Assembly (NCBI RefSeq): GCF_900142205.1
Contig: NZ_FRAA01000005.1
Location: 1-64,000, forward strand
Origin: Reichenbachiella agariperforans
GTDB taxonomy: Bacteria > Bacteroidota > Bacteroidia > Cytophagales > Cyclobacteriaceae
Direction: 5' to 3'
Length of the DNA stretch: 64,000 nt
Shown here piece after piece: positions 26,090 through 34,855 of this stretch. The notes below the pieces were generated by a model that saw only the letters and a list, made by a program, of their open reading frames with translations, did no database searches and had not been told where the DNA came from. Position 1 is the first letter of the stretch, and the number at the start of each line of letters is the position of its first letter. The position numbers and the translations under genes were made by a program.

Positions 26090-27590
26090 GTTTTTACTCA
26101 TCCTGCTGTTGATCATCACTACATTAGGAACAGGACACGCGCAAGGGACACTGCGCGGCTCCAACCTCATGGAGTATCAGCTAGGCAATATCCCTGAGCT
26201 CACACCACGCTACCAAAGCTCACTATTTGATCAACTTGATCTATCCTACCGATACAAGTCCTTTGGGTTAGATGCACGTGTAGAGCAGTACTATCCTTCT
26301 TTTGGTGACGACATCAGCTATACCCGTGTTAGTCAGTTCAAATTCCAGTATCGAGCAGAAATGATAGACATACAGGTCGGCAACCTCTACGAGTCATTTG
26401 GTAGAGGACTACTCCTTCGCACCTATGAAATACCTGGATCGATCTGGGAGACGCGCGGTTATCGCGTGCGCTATGGCTTCTACCGGGATCTACTCGGAGC
26501 AGCTGTCAAGTTCAACTACAAAAACGCCGAACTCAAACTAATCCGTGGCGAAGTACTCGATGTGACACTCCCCCCTACAGTCTCTGATGACACCAACCGA
26601 CGACCTGATCTCGTAGAGGGGGCTGAAGCGAGTTATCGTTTAGGAAGTCAAAAAGTAGGGCTTATCTATATGCGACATCACACGGAGAGTCAAAGTATCG
26701 TAGGGTCTGACCCAGCCCAATTGCTATCGGCATACTATGACGGAGTACTATTCGAAAACTTCTCCCTCTATGGTGAGCTAGCCAAGTCGCTCAACGATAA
26801 TACGGACCTCACAGACTTCTCCGACCAAGCCGCTTATGCTGGCTATGTGGGGCTCAGTTTCTACTTTGGTAATCTCGGAGCTAGTTTGGAATACAAAAAC
26901 TATCATAACTTCTCACTCGGAGCAGGTATCAATGATCCTCCCACGTTGGTCAAAGAACACAGCTACCGACTGCTCAATCGCAGCACACATATCCCTGTAC
27001 TGACCGATGAGAGTGGCTACCAAGTAGAACTCTATTACAGCTTTGAAGATGGCAGTATTTTGACATTCAACACGTCAAGAGCATCTAATGAGATCAGCGA
27101 AACGATACAACCGGTCTTCAAGGAGTACTTTCTCGAATACCAGTTTTACCCGATTGAAAAGCTATCGATCAAGGCCTTTGCAGACTATGCTGAGGATCCT
27201 TTCCGAGGCGAACCTCATCGCTATGCTGGTGGTAGTTATATAGACTGGGATCACCCCAAACTAACATCCTCGATAGAGTTCGAGTACCAACAGATCGAGC
27301 GGGATGCTGACCCAGCCCACAATTACTACATCGCCTATACCCTCGCTAAACCATCCAAATTCAGTGCGTCGGTGGTATTGGAACTAACGACTGATCCTTT
27401 TTTGTTGGTAGAGCCTAGTGACGACTTCAATGCTTACCCTGCATTCATAGGGACCTATCGCCCCAATACCAAAAATACCATTACACTATTTGCTGGCAAG
27501 CGCCGTGGTGGACCTGCCTGCAACTCAGGTGTATGCTATGATGTACTCAGTTTTGAGGGCGTAGAACTCAGACTAAATACAAGATTCTAA
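26082..27590 (+). CDS. DUF6029-like outer-membrane beta-barrel protein
   Basis: 502 residues with signal peptide (FLLILLLIITTLGTGHAQ). The mature sequence begins TLRGSNLMEYQLGN and continues in alternating strands with aromatic residues, such as VGNLYESFGRGLLLRTYE and SLYGELAKSLND, and ends with an aromatic-containing strand LRLNTRF, as outer-membrane barrels do. The family is widespread in Bacteroidota and its function is unknown. It overlaps tlpA by 8 bases, and the redoxin gene starts 1 base after it, so all three are made from one mRNA. Two Cys, in PACNSGVCYD near residue 485, could be a substrate of the neighbouring redox proteins. Confidence 0.8.
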   Translation: MNRFLLILLLIITTLGTGHAQGTLRGSNLMEYQLGNIPELTPRYQSSLFDQLDLSYRYKSFGLDARVEQYYPSFGDDISYTRVSQFKFQYRAEMIDIQVGNLYESFGRGLLLRTYEIPGSIWETRGYRVRYGFYRDLLGAAVKFNYKNAELKLIRGEVLDVTLPPTVSDDTNRRPDLVEGAEASYRLGSQKVGLIYMRHHTESQSIVGSDPAQLLSAYYDGVLFENFSLYGELAKSLNDNTDLTDFSDQAAYAGYVGLSFYFGNLGASLEYKNYHNFSLGAGINDPPTLVKEHSYRLLNRSTHIPVLTDESGYQVELYYSFEDGSILTFNTSRASNEISETIQPVFKEYFLEYQFYPIEKLSIKAFADYAEDPFRGEPHRYAGGSYIDWDHPKLTSSIEFEYQQIERDADPAHNYYIAYTLAKPSKFSASVVLELTTDPFLLVEPSDDFNAYPAFIGTYRPNTKNTITLFAGKRRGGPACNSGVCYDVLSFEGVELRLNTRF

Positions 27591-27591
27591 A

Positions 27592-28425
27592 ATGACAAAC
27601 GATATGAAAACTCCCAAACGCCTTATCCTCATCCTTTGCCTACTCCTCAGCAACCTAGTGACTCACGCACAAAGTGTCGGAGACAAAGCACCTGACTTCA
27701 CCTTAGACAAGTTGAATGGAGGATCTTTCAAATTATCTCAGCAGTCTGACAAAGTTGTTTTCATCTTCTTCTTTGGCAGTGCATGCCCTCATTGTCTAGC
27801 CAATGGACCCAATACCCAGTCTGGCATCTATGAAGTATACAAAGACAACCCCGATTTTGTAGCTGTGGGCTTGGACACTTGGGACAGAAATAGTGCGACA
27901 GTTACTAATTTCAAAGAGCAAACTAAAATTGAGTACGAGTTATGTCTAAATGCGAGTTCAGTCCAAGCCAGTTATTCTACCACCTACGATCGTATCGTGA
28001 TCGTAGACAAAGAAGGCATCATTCGATACAAGGCCTCTGCCAATGCGACCACCGAAATAGTTAAAGCGGCCAGTGATGTGATTGCGACCTATCTATCCGC
28101 TGGAAACGGTGGTGGTGGAGGTGATGGAGACGATGGAGACGGCGGCATGGTACTGTCCACTATCGAACCCAACACTACCGACCTATTGCTCTACCCAGTC
28201 CCTGCACACGACTACCTCACGATCGAAAGTGATAAAGTAGTGGATAGATCTGCTAGTGTCAAGCTATATGACATCACAGGCAAGTATGTCAAGACACACG
28301 GATTCCTAAAAAGCATAGAAGGACAGCTCACAATAAACGTCTCTGATCAGCCTACTGGTCTCAACATCCTCGAAATCACTTTCGAGGATCAAAGTACCAT
28401 TAGAAGAATGTTTATCAAGGAGTAA
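27592..28425 (+). CDS. Redoxin with CPHC active site and T9SS sorting domain
   Basis: 277 residues from ATG 27592; ATG 27604 is possible. A signal peptide ends near THAQS. A peroxiredoxin/TlpA-type domain (about 25-175) has VGDKAPDFTLDKLNGGSF and the active site FGSACPHCLANG, which is CPHC as in DsbA rather than CxPC as in TlpA. A Gly/Asp-rich linker (GGGGGDGDDGDGG, about 181) leads to a T9SS type A sorting domain: YPVPAHDYLTIESD, VKLYDITGKYVKT, ending TIRRMFIKE. The enzyme is therefore predicted to act outside the cell. It is the last gene of the three-gene redox operon. Confidence 0.85.
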   Translation: MTNDMKTPKRLILILCLLLSNLVTHAQSVGDKAPDFTLDKLNGGSFKLSQQSDKVVFIFFFGSACPHCLANGPNTQSGIYEVYKDNPDFVAVGLDTWDRNSATVTNFKEQTKIEYELCLNASSVQASYSTTYDRIVIVDKEGIIRYKASANATTEIVKAASDVIATYLSAGNGGGGGDGDDGDGGMVLSTIEPNTTDLLLYPVPAHDYLTIESDKVVDRSASVKLYDITGKYVKTHGFLKSIEGQLTINVSDQPTGLNILEITFEDQSTIRRMFIKE

Positions 28426-28493
28426 AAATCTAAACCTGCCATTTATTATTGACATCTAATTGACTCGTTATTATTTCCGATTTTGTTTTCGTG

Positions 28494-28535
28494 CTTTTCA
28501 GTAACTAGTACTCACTTGTGTCAGTTACTGAAAAG
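28494..28535. terminator. Hairpin after the redox operon
   Basis: CTTTTCAGTAACT (28494-28506) and AGTTACTGAAAAG (28523-28535) make a perfect 13-bp stem with a 16-base loop, followed by an AT-rich stretch. It is 68 bases after the redoxin stop. The downstream tail is not a strict T-run, so the direction is not certain; a regulatory role ahead of trpS is also possible. Confidence 0.6.
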
Positions 28536-28645
28536 TACGATTTAATTAATTGCACTCAGGATTTTTTTCAAACCGTTTTTTTGCTTGGCTTTATTCCATT
28601 TATTTTACAGTCACTTTATAAAGCAATAATTCATTTTAATCAAGC

Positions 28646-28662
28646 GGTCTTATTATCAGACC
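28646..28662 (+). promoter_or_regulatory. Small hairpin in the trpS leader
   Basis: GGTCT (28646-28650) and AGACC (28658-28662) flank a 7-base loop and end 8 bases before the trpS ATG at 28671. It could limit ribosome access. No Trp-codon leader peptide was seen. Confidence 0.25.
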
Positions 28663-28670
28663 AAAACTAG

Positions 28671-29639
28671 ATGGCAAGAGTATTAACGGGAATTCAAAGC
28701 TCAGGAAAACCACACCTGGGCAATATTTTAGGAGCCATATTACCGGCAATCCAACTTACAGAAAAAGAAAATCAAGAGTCACTGTTGTTCATAGCGGATC
28801 TGCACTCCATGACCACTATCAAGGATGCTGAGATACGAAAAGAAAACACCCGAGCGGTGGCAGCTACTTGGCTGGCATTTGGTCTAGATACAAGTAAATC
28901 GATATTTTACCGTCAATCAAAAATCCCTGAAGTGTGTGAACTCACATGGTACCTGAGTTGCCTGACTCCCTACCCGATGCTAGCCAATGCGCATTCGTTC
29001 AAGGACAAATCGGACAAACTTTCTGATGTCAATGCAGGACTATTTACCTACCCGGTATTGATGGCGTCTGACATTCTCATTTATGACGCGGAACTCGTCC
29101 CCGTAGGAAAGGACCAAAGACAACATCTCGAAATGACACGAGATATTGCTAGTGCGTTCAACCATCAGTATGGAGAAAATTTCCTCCTACCAGAGTCGAA
29201 AATTGATGATAACCTCATGACCATACCGGGTACGGATGGACAGAAGATGAGTAAATCCTATGGCAACACCATAGATATATTCCTGCCCAAAAAGCAGCTC
29301 AAGAAGAACATCATGTCTATCGTTACTGATAGCCTTCCACTAGAAGCACCAAAAGACCCAGATACCTGCAACGTGTTTGCGATCTATAAAATCATCGCTA
29401 CTAATGAACAAACAGCCGCACTACGAGAAAAATATCTAGCTGGCAATTACGGATACGGCCATGCCAAAACAGAACTACTCGAACTAATACTGGACAAGTA
29501 TCAGCATGAAAGAGAACGTTTCGACTACTATATGGAGAACGAGGCGGAACTAGAGCAAAAGCTAGAAGAAGGAGAAAACAAAGCGAGAGCAATCGCCTCA
29601 GAAGTACTACAAAGAACCAAGAAAATAATCGGATTTTAG
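28671..29639 (+). CDS. trpS: Tryptophan--tRNA ligase
   Basis: 322 residues, the usual bacterial length. The enzyme charges tRNA-Trp in the cytoplasm. The class I signatures are both clear: the HIGH-type motif in TGIQSSGKPHLGNILGA at the N-terminus and the KMSKS motif in GTDGQKMSKSYGN (about 195). The specificity region DILIYDAELVPVGKDQRQHL is also intact. The phosphohexomutase gene starts 12 bases later, so they may share a transcript. Confidence 0.96.
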   Translation: MARVLTGIQSSGKPHLGNILGAILPAIQLTEKENQESLLFIADLHSMTTIKDAEIRKENTRAVAATWLAFGLDTSKSIFYRQSKIPEVCELTWYLSCLTPYPMLANAHSFKDKSDKLSDVNAGLFTYPVLMASDILIYDAELVPVGKDQRQHLEMTRDIASAFNHQYGENFLLPESKIDDNLMTIPGTDGQKMSKSYGNTIDIFLPKKQLKKNIMSIVTDSLPLEAPKDPDTCNVFAIYKIIATNEQTAALREKYLAGNYGYGHAKTELLELILDKYQHERERFDYYMENEAELEQKLEEGENKARAIASEVLQRTKKIIGF

Positions 29640-29651
29640 TCCCTAATAAAG

Positions 29652-31382
29652 ATGGAAGCATACATACAAGAATCAATCGACAAGTGGTTAAACAGTAACA
29701 TCGACGAAACTGACAAGCAAGCGATCAAGGAAATGATCGCTTCTGGTAACGAGACCGAGCTAATCGACTCCTTCTACAAGGAACTAGAATTCGGTACGGG
29801 TGGACTCAGAGGCATCATGGGACTAGGCAGCAACCGCATGAACAAATATACCATAGGTGTAGCCACACAAGGATTAGCCAACTACCTCAAAAAAGAATTT
29901 AGTGGGCAAGACATCTCTGTCGCTATTGCACACGATAGCCGAAACAATAGCTCTTTCTTTGCTAAAACTACTGCTGGAGTATTCTCTGCCAATGGCATCA
30001 AAGTCTACCTTTTCGATGCATTGAGACCTACGCCTGAGCTTTCCTTCGCGATCCGTGAGTTAGGATGCAAAAGTGGTGTAGTGTTAACTGCCTCACACAA
30101 CCCTAAGGAATACAACGGTTATAAGGCTTACTGGGACGATGGTGCGCAAATGATCGCTCCACATGACACAAACGTAATCGATGAAGTAAGAAAAATCACC
30201 AGTTTCGACGCAGTAAAATTTGATGAGAACCCAGCACTCATCGAGAGTATTGGTAAAGATTTAGACAACAAATATCTTGAGATGCTAGCTGGACTCAGCT
30301 TGTCTCCAGATTCTATCAAAAATCAATCAGATTTATCGATCGTGTTTTCTCCTATTCACGGTACAGGGATCACGCTAGTACCTTCTATTTTGGAAAAACT
30401 AGGATTCACCAATGTGAACGTCGTAGAAGAGCAGGCCGAACCTAACGGTAACTTCCCGACAGTTGTCTATCCTAATCCTGAGGAACAAGAAGCCATGAGC
30501 ATGGCACTCCAGAAAGCCAAAAACATAGATGCAGATCTAGTCATGGCTACAGACCCTGATGCTGACAGAGTAGGTATCGCAGTAAAAAACCATGAAGGAG
30601 CATTCGAACTCCTCAATGGAAACCAAACAGGAGCGCTATTGATCTACTATCTCTGTACCAAATGGAAGGAAAACAATAAACTAGATGGTGATCAGTTCAT
30701 TGTCAAAACCATCGTAACGACAGAACTCATCAAAGATATCGCTACACACTTCAACATCGAGAGTCATGATACCCTTACTGGATTCAAATTCATCGCAGGG
30801 TTGATCAAAGAGTTCGAGGGCAAGAAAAAGTTCATCGGAGGTGGTGAAGAGAGCTACGGTTACCTCATCGGTGATAGTGTCCGTGACAAGGATGCGGTAG
30901 CCTCATGTGCTATGCTAGCAGAAATGGCAGCATGGGCTAAGGACAATGGTAAAACTGTCATGCAGCTCCTAGAGGAGATCTACAGCCAATTCGGTATGTA
31001 CTGGGAATCTTTGTCTTCTTTGACAAAAAAGGGCAAAGCAGGTGCTGAAGAAATACAGCAAATGATGACCGATGCAAGAATCAACACGCCTAGCCGTTTG
31101 GGTGGTTCTCCAGTAGTCTCGTTACTAGACTATCAATCTGGTGAAGCAACTGATCTTCAAAATGGAACTAAGACTAAAATGGATTTTCCTAAATCTAATG
31201 TACTTCAGTTCGTCACCGAAGATGGCAGTAAAGTTTCTCTCAGACCATCAGGAACAGAACCAAAAATCAAGTTCTATTTTAGTGTCAAATCACCTGCGGG
31301 TAGCAATGCTACGATAGCCTCACAAAAAACAGAGCTAAACCAAAAAATTAATCAGATCAAAAGTGAACTAGGGATTTCATAA
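29652..31382 (+). CDS. Phosphoglucomutase/phosphomannomutase
   Basis: 576 residues, matching the longer Bacillus PgcA-type alpha-D-phosphohexomutases. It interconverts glucose-1-P and glucose-6-P (or the mannose forms) in the cytoplasm through a phosphoserine. Motifs in order: FGTGGLRGIMGLGSNRMN (about 45), phosphoserine loop VVLTASHNPKEYNGYK (about 142), Mg loop MATDPDADRVG (about 297), sugar-binding GGGEESYGYLIGD (about 396) and phosphate-binding LRPSGTEPKIKFYF (about 533). All are complete. A terminator overlaps its 3' end. Confidence 0.93.
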   Translation: MEAYIQESIDKWLNSNIDETDKQAIKEMIASGNETELIDSFYKELEFGTGGLRGIMGLGSNRMNKYTIGVATQGLANYLKKEFSGQDISVAIAHDSRNNSSFFAKTTAGVFSANGIKVYLFDALRPTPELSFAIRELGCKSGVVLTASHNPKEYNGYKAYWDDGAQMIAPHDTNVIDEVRKITSFDAVKFDENPALIESIGKDLDNKYLEMLAGLSLSPDSIKNQSDLSIVFSPIHGTGITLVPSILEKLGFTNVNVVEEQAEPNGNFPTVVYPNPEEQEAMSMALQKAKNIDADLVMATDPDADRVGIAVKNHEGAFELLNGNQTGALLIYYLCTKWKENNKLDGDQFIVKTIVTTELIKDIATHFNIESHDTLTGFKFIAGLIKEFEGKKKFIGGGEESYGYLIGDSVRDKDAVASCAMLAEMAAWAKDNGKTVMQLLEEIYSQFGMYWESLSSLTKKGKAGAEEIQQMMTDARINTPSRLGGSPVVSLLDYQSGEATDLQNGTKTKMDFPKSNVLQFVTEDGSKVSLRPSGTEPKIKFYFSVKSPAGSNATIASQKTELNQKINQIKSELGIS

Positions 31383-31397
31383 CCCCAGTTCACTTTT
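31359..31397 (+). terminator. Terminator overlapping the 3' end of the mutase gene
   Basis: AAAAGTGAACT (31359-31369) pairs with AGTTCACTTTT (31387-31397), and the inner GGG/CCC adds stem pairs. The left arm is inside the last codons of the phosphohexomutase gene. The right arm ends in TTTT, fitting termination on the plus strand. Confidence 0.7.
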
Positions 31398-31620
31398 AAG
31401 ATTCAAAGAATAAATATTGTTTTAATAGAACAATAGACTACTCTATTAAATGGATTTGAATTTATACCAGATTAATTTGTATTATAACAACAAATAAAAC
31501 AGGTCGAATTTGAGTCATTCTAAAAAGCCTCAATATTTCATAAAATTACCTGTAAGTATTACAAGTTCTCTTTATATTTCAATTCTATAAGGTGAACCAT
31601 CCAACACTAAATAATACTAA

Positions 31621-32592
31621 ATGGTCTTAGAGTCAATACTAATAGTTGTCGGTTTTGTAATGCTTATCAAAGGAGCCGATTTCTTAGTTAATGGGGCTTC
31701 CTCCCTAGCGAAAAGATACAATGTCTCAGACATTGCAATTGGACTCACAGTAGTAGCTATGGGTACGTCTGCTCCTGAGCTTGTTGTCAATTTGATCTCA
31801 GGGTCTAATGGGCATAATGATGTAGTATTTGGCAACATCATTGGGTCTAATATTTTCAACATGTTTTTGATACTAGGTATCTCTAGTGTGATATACCCTC
31901 TCACTGTTCAAAAAAATGCACTATGGAAAGAAGTACCCTACTCACTGATAGCCACTATTGTTTTGTTTATACTGGTCAATGACCAATTGATTTTTGGTAG
32001 TGCTAGCAATTCAGCGAGTGTATGGGATGGTGCAATTCTATTGGTCATGTTTGTAGGGTTCTTGTATTATGTATTTCAAAACATGACGAGAACAGATGAT
32101 TCGGCAGGAGATTTAGATGAAATCGAAATGTACGGCAGCCTCAAGACTGCATTAATGATCATCTTTGGAATAGCAGGTTTAGCCTTTGGTGGTCAATTGA
32201 TTGTTGACAATTCCATTGTTATTGCACATCATTTTGATATTAGTGAAAAGGTCATCGGGCTCACGATACTGGCAGCAGGTACCTCCCTACCTGAATTAGC
32301 GACAACTGCAGTAGCAGCGTTTCATAAAAAATCAGATTTAGCTGTTGGAAACATTGTAGGCTCTAACATCTTCAATATTTTGCTCGTGTTAGGAGCTACT
32401 GCCCTATTCAATGGTCCACTCGCTTTTGATATAGATTTAAATCTAGATTTATACATCATCATGATTGGTACATTTATGTTATTCCTATTCATGTTCACCC
32501 TTCAGAAGTACAAACTTGATAGAGCAGAAGGTGCATTGTACCTTCTTGGTTTTGTCGCGTATATAGTCTTTTTGTATTTTAACAGACTATAA
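31621..32592 (+). CDS. Calcium/sodium antiporter, CaCA family (YrbG-like)
   Basis: 323 residues. About ten transmembrane helices arranged as two inverted repeats, each with the CaCA alpha-repeat: GTSAPELVVNLISG with GNIIGSNIFN in the first half (about 50-80), and GTSLPELATTAVAA with GNIVGSNIFN in the second (about 220-255). The acidic Glu in both PEL motifs bind the ions. The protein exchanges Ca (or related ions) for Na at the inner membrane. It has its own 239-base upstream gap and no operon partner. Confidence 0.92.
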   Translation: MVLESILIVVGFVMLIKGADFLVNGASSLAKRYNVSDIAIGLTVVAMGTSAPELVVNLISGSNGHNDVVFGNIIGSNIFNMFLILGISSVIYPLTVQKNALWKEVPYSLIATIVLFILVNDQLIFGSASNSASVWDGAILLVMFVGFLYYVFQNMTRTDDSAGDLDEIEMYGSLKTALMIIFGIAGLAFGGQLIVDNSIVIAHHFDISEKVIGLTILAAGTSLPELATTAVAAFHKKSDLAVGNIVGSNIFNILLVLGATALFNGPLAFDIDLNLDLYIIMIGTFMLFLFMFTLQKYKLDRAEGALYLLGFVAYIVFLYFNRL

Positions 32593-32704
32593 ACTCACTC
32601 CCTTAACGTTGCTTAACATCTTTTAACTCCTCCTTAACAGTAGGTTCTGTGTATGCTATATAGTTTGCAATGTAATTTTTACATACCAAGCAACTATACA
32701 CACT

Positions 32705-33286
32705 TTGGAAGCATTACAATATCAGAACAATAACCATAAATATTCCAATCAATTGGAAGAGGGAGAATTAGTAAAGAAGTGTAAAGACCATGACGCATCC
32801 GCTCAAAAGGAACTTTATGACAAATACATGGATCAAATGTATCGAATAAGCTTGCGCTATTTAGCTAACGAAGCAGAAGCAGAAGATGCCGTTACTGAAG
32901 GATTCTTGAAGATTTTTTCAAAAGTAGGTTCTTTTGAATATAGAGGAAAAGGCAGCCTAACTGGTTGGATGAAAAGAATCATTGTCAATGAGTCTTTGAT
33001 GGTTTTGAGAAAGAGAAAGCATCTACTCGTTGATATCCATGAGACGGATCATAAACTAAAATCCATTGATGGAGTAGAAAGTAATCTTCAAGAAGAGGAT
33101 ATTATCAATGAAATCAAAAAACTACCTAAAGGATATCGAACTGTTTTTAACCTCTACGCCATTGAAGGTTTTAGTCACCGAGAAATTGGAGAAAAGTTAG
33201 GAATCAGTGAAAACACTTCTAAATCTCAACTCAGTAAAGCCAGAGCATCATTGGCTAAATCATTAGTCAAAATAGGTGCCGTATAA
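32705..33286 (+). CDS. ECF-type RNA polymerase sigma factor
   Basis: 193 residues from a TTG start. No ATG or GTG lies in frame upstream before a stop, and the first internal ATG (about residue 42) would remove the beginning of region 2, so the TTG is likely real. Region 2 spans about 25-95 (DKYMDQMYRISLRYLANEAE, with EDAVTEGFLKIF) and region 4 about 135-190 (LPKGYRTVFNLYAIEGFSHR followed by EIGEKLGISENTSKSQLSKA, the recognition helix). Region 3 is missing, as in ECF factors. The gene 12 bases downstream is its probable partner. Confidence 0.88.
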   Translation: MEALQYQNNNHKYSNQLEEGELVKKCKDHDASAQKELYDKYMDQMYRISLRYLANEAEAEDAVTEGFLKIFSKVGSFEYRGKGSLTGWMKRIIVNESLMVLRKRKHLLVDIHETDHKLKSIDGVESNLQEEDIINEIKKLPKGYRTVFNLYAIEGFSHREIGEKLGISENTSKSQLSKARASLAKSLVKIGAV

Positions 33287-33298
33287 TCTGATATAAAA

Positions 33299-34195
33299 AT
33301 GAAGAGCAACAAAGAAAACAAGAGCATTAATATTATAGACAGAGTCTGTCAAAATGCAAGTCAAGTTGCTGACCGCGTTAACGTGGACATCTCTAAGAAG
33401 AAAAGACTGTGGGATAATATATCTCAACGTCTTTCAGATTTGGACAAACGTGTACTCACATGGTTTCTCGCCATGACAACCTCCTTTTCATTACTAATAG
33501 CCGGAGGAGTAGAGTTGTGGAAAAATACACCTGAGGTCATACCAACCCAAAGAGAACTAACATTGCAGGTTAAAACAATAGATACATCTGAGCCGATTGA
33601 ATCATTCGAACACGCACTTACTTCTGAGCTAAAAGCCAAAAAGCAGCCTAGTAGTATTAACTCACTAATCCCTACAACAACTATATTAAAAGGAACAGAA
33701 ATAATCCAAACCAAACAACCAGAAATTCCTAAAGAAAGCCATAAGGCACTTCAAAACATCAAACCGCAAATCTACCTCGGTACAACACTGAGTACAGTAG
33801 GGCTAACTCCAGAGCTCGGTATAGATGTTCCAGTTTACACCAAATCAACTGGCAAGCATACGCATAGTATCAAGACAGGTATATCGGCACAGTTTCTACT
33901 ATTTGGTCAAAGAAAAGCAACAGAAGGTGAGCAGCAAGTCAACAACACCGCCATACCATCCGTATTTGCCAATCTGCTGTATGAGATTAAAGACAATTCC
34001 AAAAACTCGACTTGGAGTGCACGTATTGGCTATCGACTTAACAACAATAATGATACAAGTATCTACTCTAACCACACGATGAAGGCTTCATTGCACAAAA
34101 GCATCAATAACCACATCAAGATTGGTCCAGAAGTTATCTTCACCAACAATTTCAGAAAGGTCTATCCAGGAATAGGACTAGTTGTAAGCAGTTAA
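33299..34195 (+). CDS. Membrane protein with C-terminal barrel-like domain, possible anti-sigma factor
   Basis: 298 residues. The N-terminal 57 residues are polar and basic and should be cytoplasmic, followed by one transmembrane segment, TWFLAMTTSFSLLIAGGVEL (about 58-77). A linker (about 80-155) rich in Thr, Lys and Pro follows, then a C-terminal strand-rich part (about 158-298) that begins PQIYLGTTLSTVGLTPELGI and has the alternating pattern of outer-membrane beta-strands. It starts 12 bases after the ECF sigma gene, where anti-sigma factors usually lie, but no zinc-binding anti-sigma motif is visible. The role is inferred from position. It converges with trmB, overlapping by 4 bases. Confidence 0.6.
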   Translation: MKSNKENKSINIIDRVCQNASQVADRVNVDISKKKRLWDNISQRLSDLDKRVLTWFLAMTTSFSLLIAGGVELWKNTPEVIPTQRELTLQVKTIDTSEPIESFEHALTSELKAKKQPSSINSLIPTTTILKGTEIIQTKQPEIPKESHKALQNIKPQIYLGTTLSTVGLTPELGIDVPVYTKSTGKHTHSIKTGISAQFLLFGQRKATEGEQQVNNTAIPSVFANLLYEIKDNSKNSTWSARIGYRLNNNNDTSIYSNHTMKASLHKSINNHIKIGPEVIFTNNFRKVYPGIGLVVSS

Positions 34196-34854
34196 GCAAA
34201 CTGAAACTTCATATATTTAATATCCTCCCCTTTATCATAGAAGAGTTGTTCGTATTTTGTCTTTACACCGAAGTGTTCGTCCATATATTCTGAGTCGTAG
34301 AGTTTGTGTGTAGAAGACATATTTTTCACTTTAAGTTGCCCCGTTTCAATGAGTTCTAAGGTATAATCAAACAAAAAAGTGCTATCCGTTTTGAATTTAA
34401 CCCAACCATCTTCAGCAAGAAGCTTACGATACATCTCCATAAAACGCGGTGAGGTTAGTCTTCTTTTCTCATCTTTGTCTTTTGGTCTAGGATCAGGAAA
34501 TGTAATCCACAACTCTGAAATTTCATTCTCACCGAAGTGGTCCACAATCTGCTCGATTTTGGTTCGCAAGAAAGCAACATTATCCAATTGATTCTCAACC
34601 GCATAATTACTACCTACCCAGATACGTGCTCCTTTGATATCCACACCTACGAAATTCCTATCTGGAAATTTCTCTCCTAACCCAGTGGTATATTCTCCTC
34701 TACCACACCCGAGTTCTACGACCAGCGGCTTCTCATTCTTAAAATGATAATCTCTCCACTTACCTACAAGCTGACCAAAGCAAGCTTTGCCATTTTCTAC
34801 AACGTTGTAGCGGACAGCATTGTCCTCAAACCTTTCTAACTTCTTACGCCCCAA
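34192..34854 (-). CDS. trmB: tRNA (guanine-N7-)-methyltransferase
   Basis: 220 residues, the normal TrmB length. It makes m7G46 in tRNA with S-adenosylmethionine. The SAM motif is VVELGCGRGEYTTGLGEKFP (about 45-64); the conserved NFVGVDIKGARIW and WITFPDPRPKDKDEKRRLTS (about 115-134) are diagnostic of TrmB. The stop codon overlaps that of the sigma-partner gene by 4 bases in convergent orientation. folC lies 1 base upstream of its start, so it is probably in the same transcript. Confidence 0.95.
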   Translation of the reverse strand: MGRKKLERFEDNAVRYNVVENGKACFGQLVGKWRDYHFKNEKPLVVELGCGRGEYTTGLGEKFPDRNFVGVDIKGARIWVGSNYAVENQLDNVAFLRTKIEQIVDHFGENEISELWITFPDPRPKDKDEKRRLTSPRFMEMYRKLLAEDGWVKFKTDSTFLFDYTLELIETGQLKVKNMSSTHKLYDSEYMDEHFGVKTKYEQLFYDKGEDIKYMKFQFA

Positions 34855-34855
34855 T

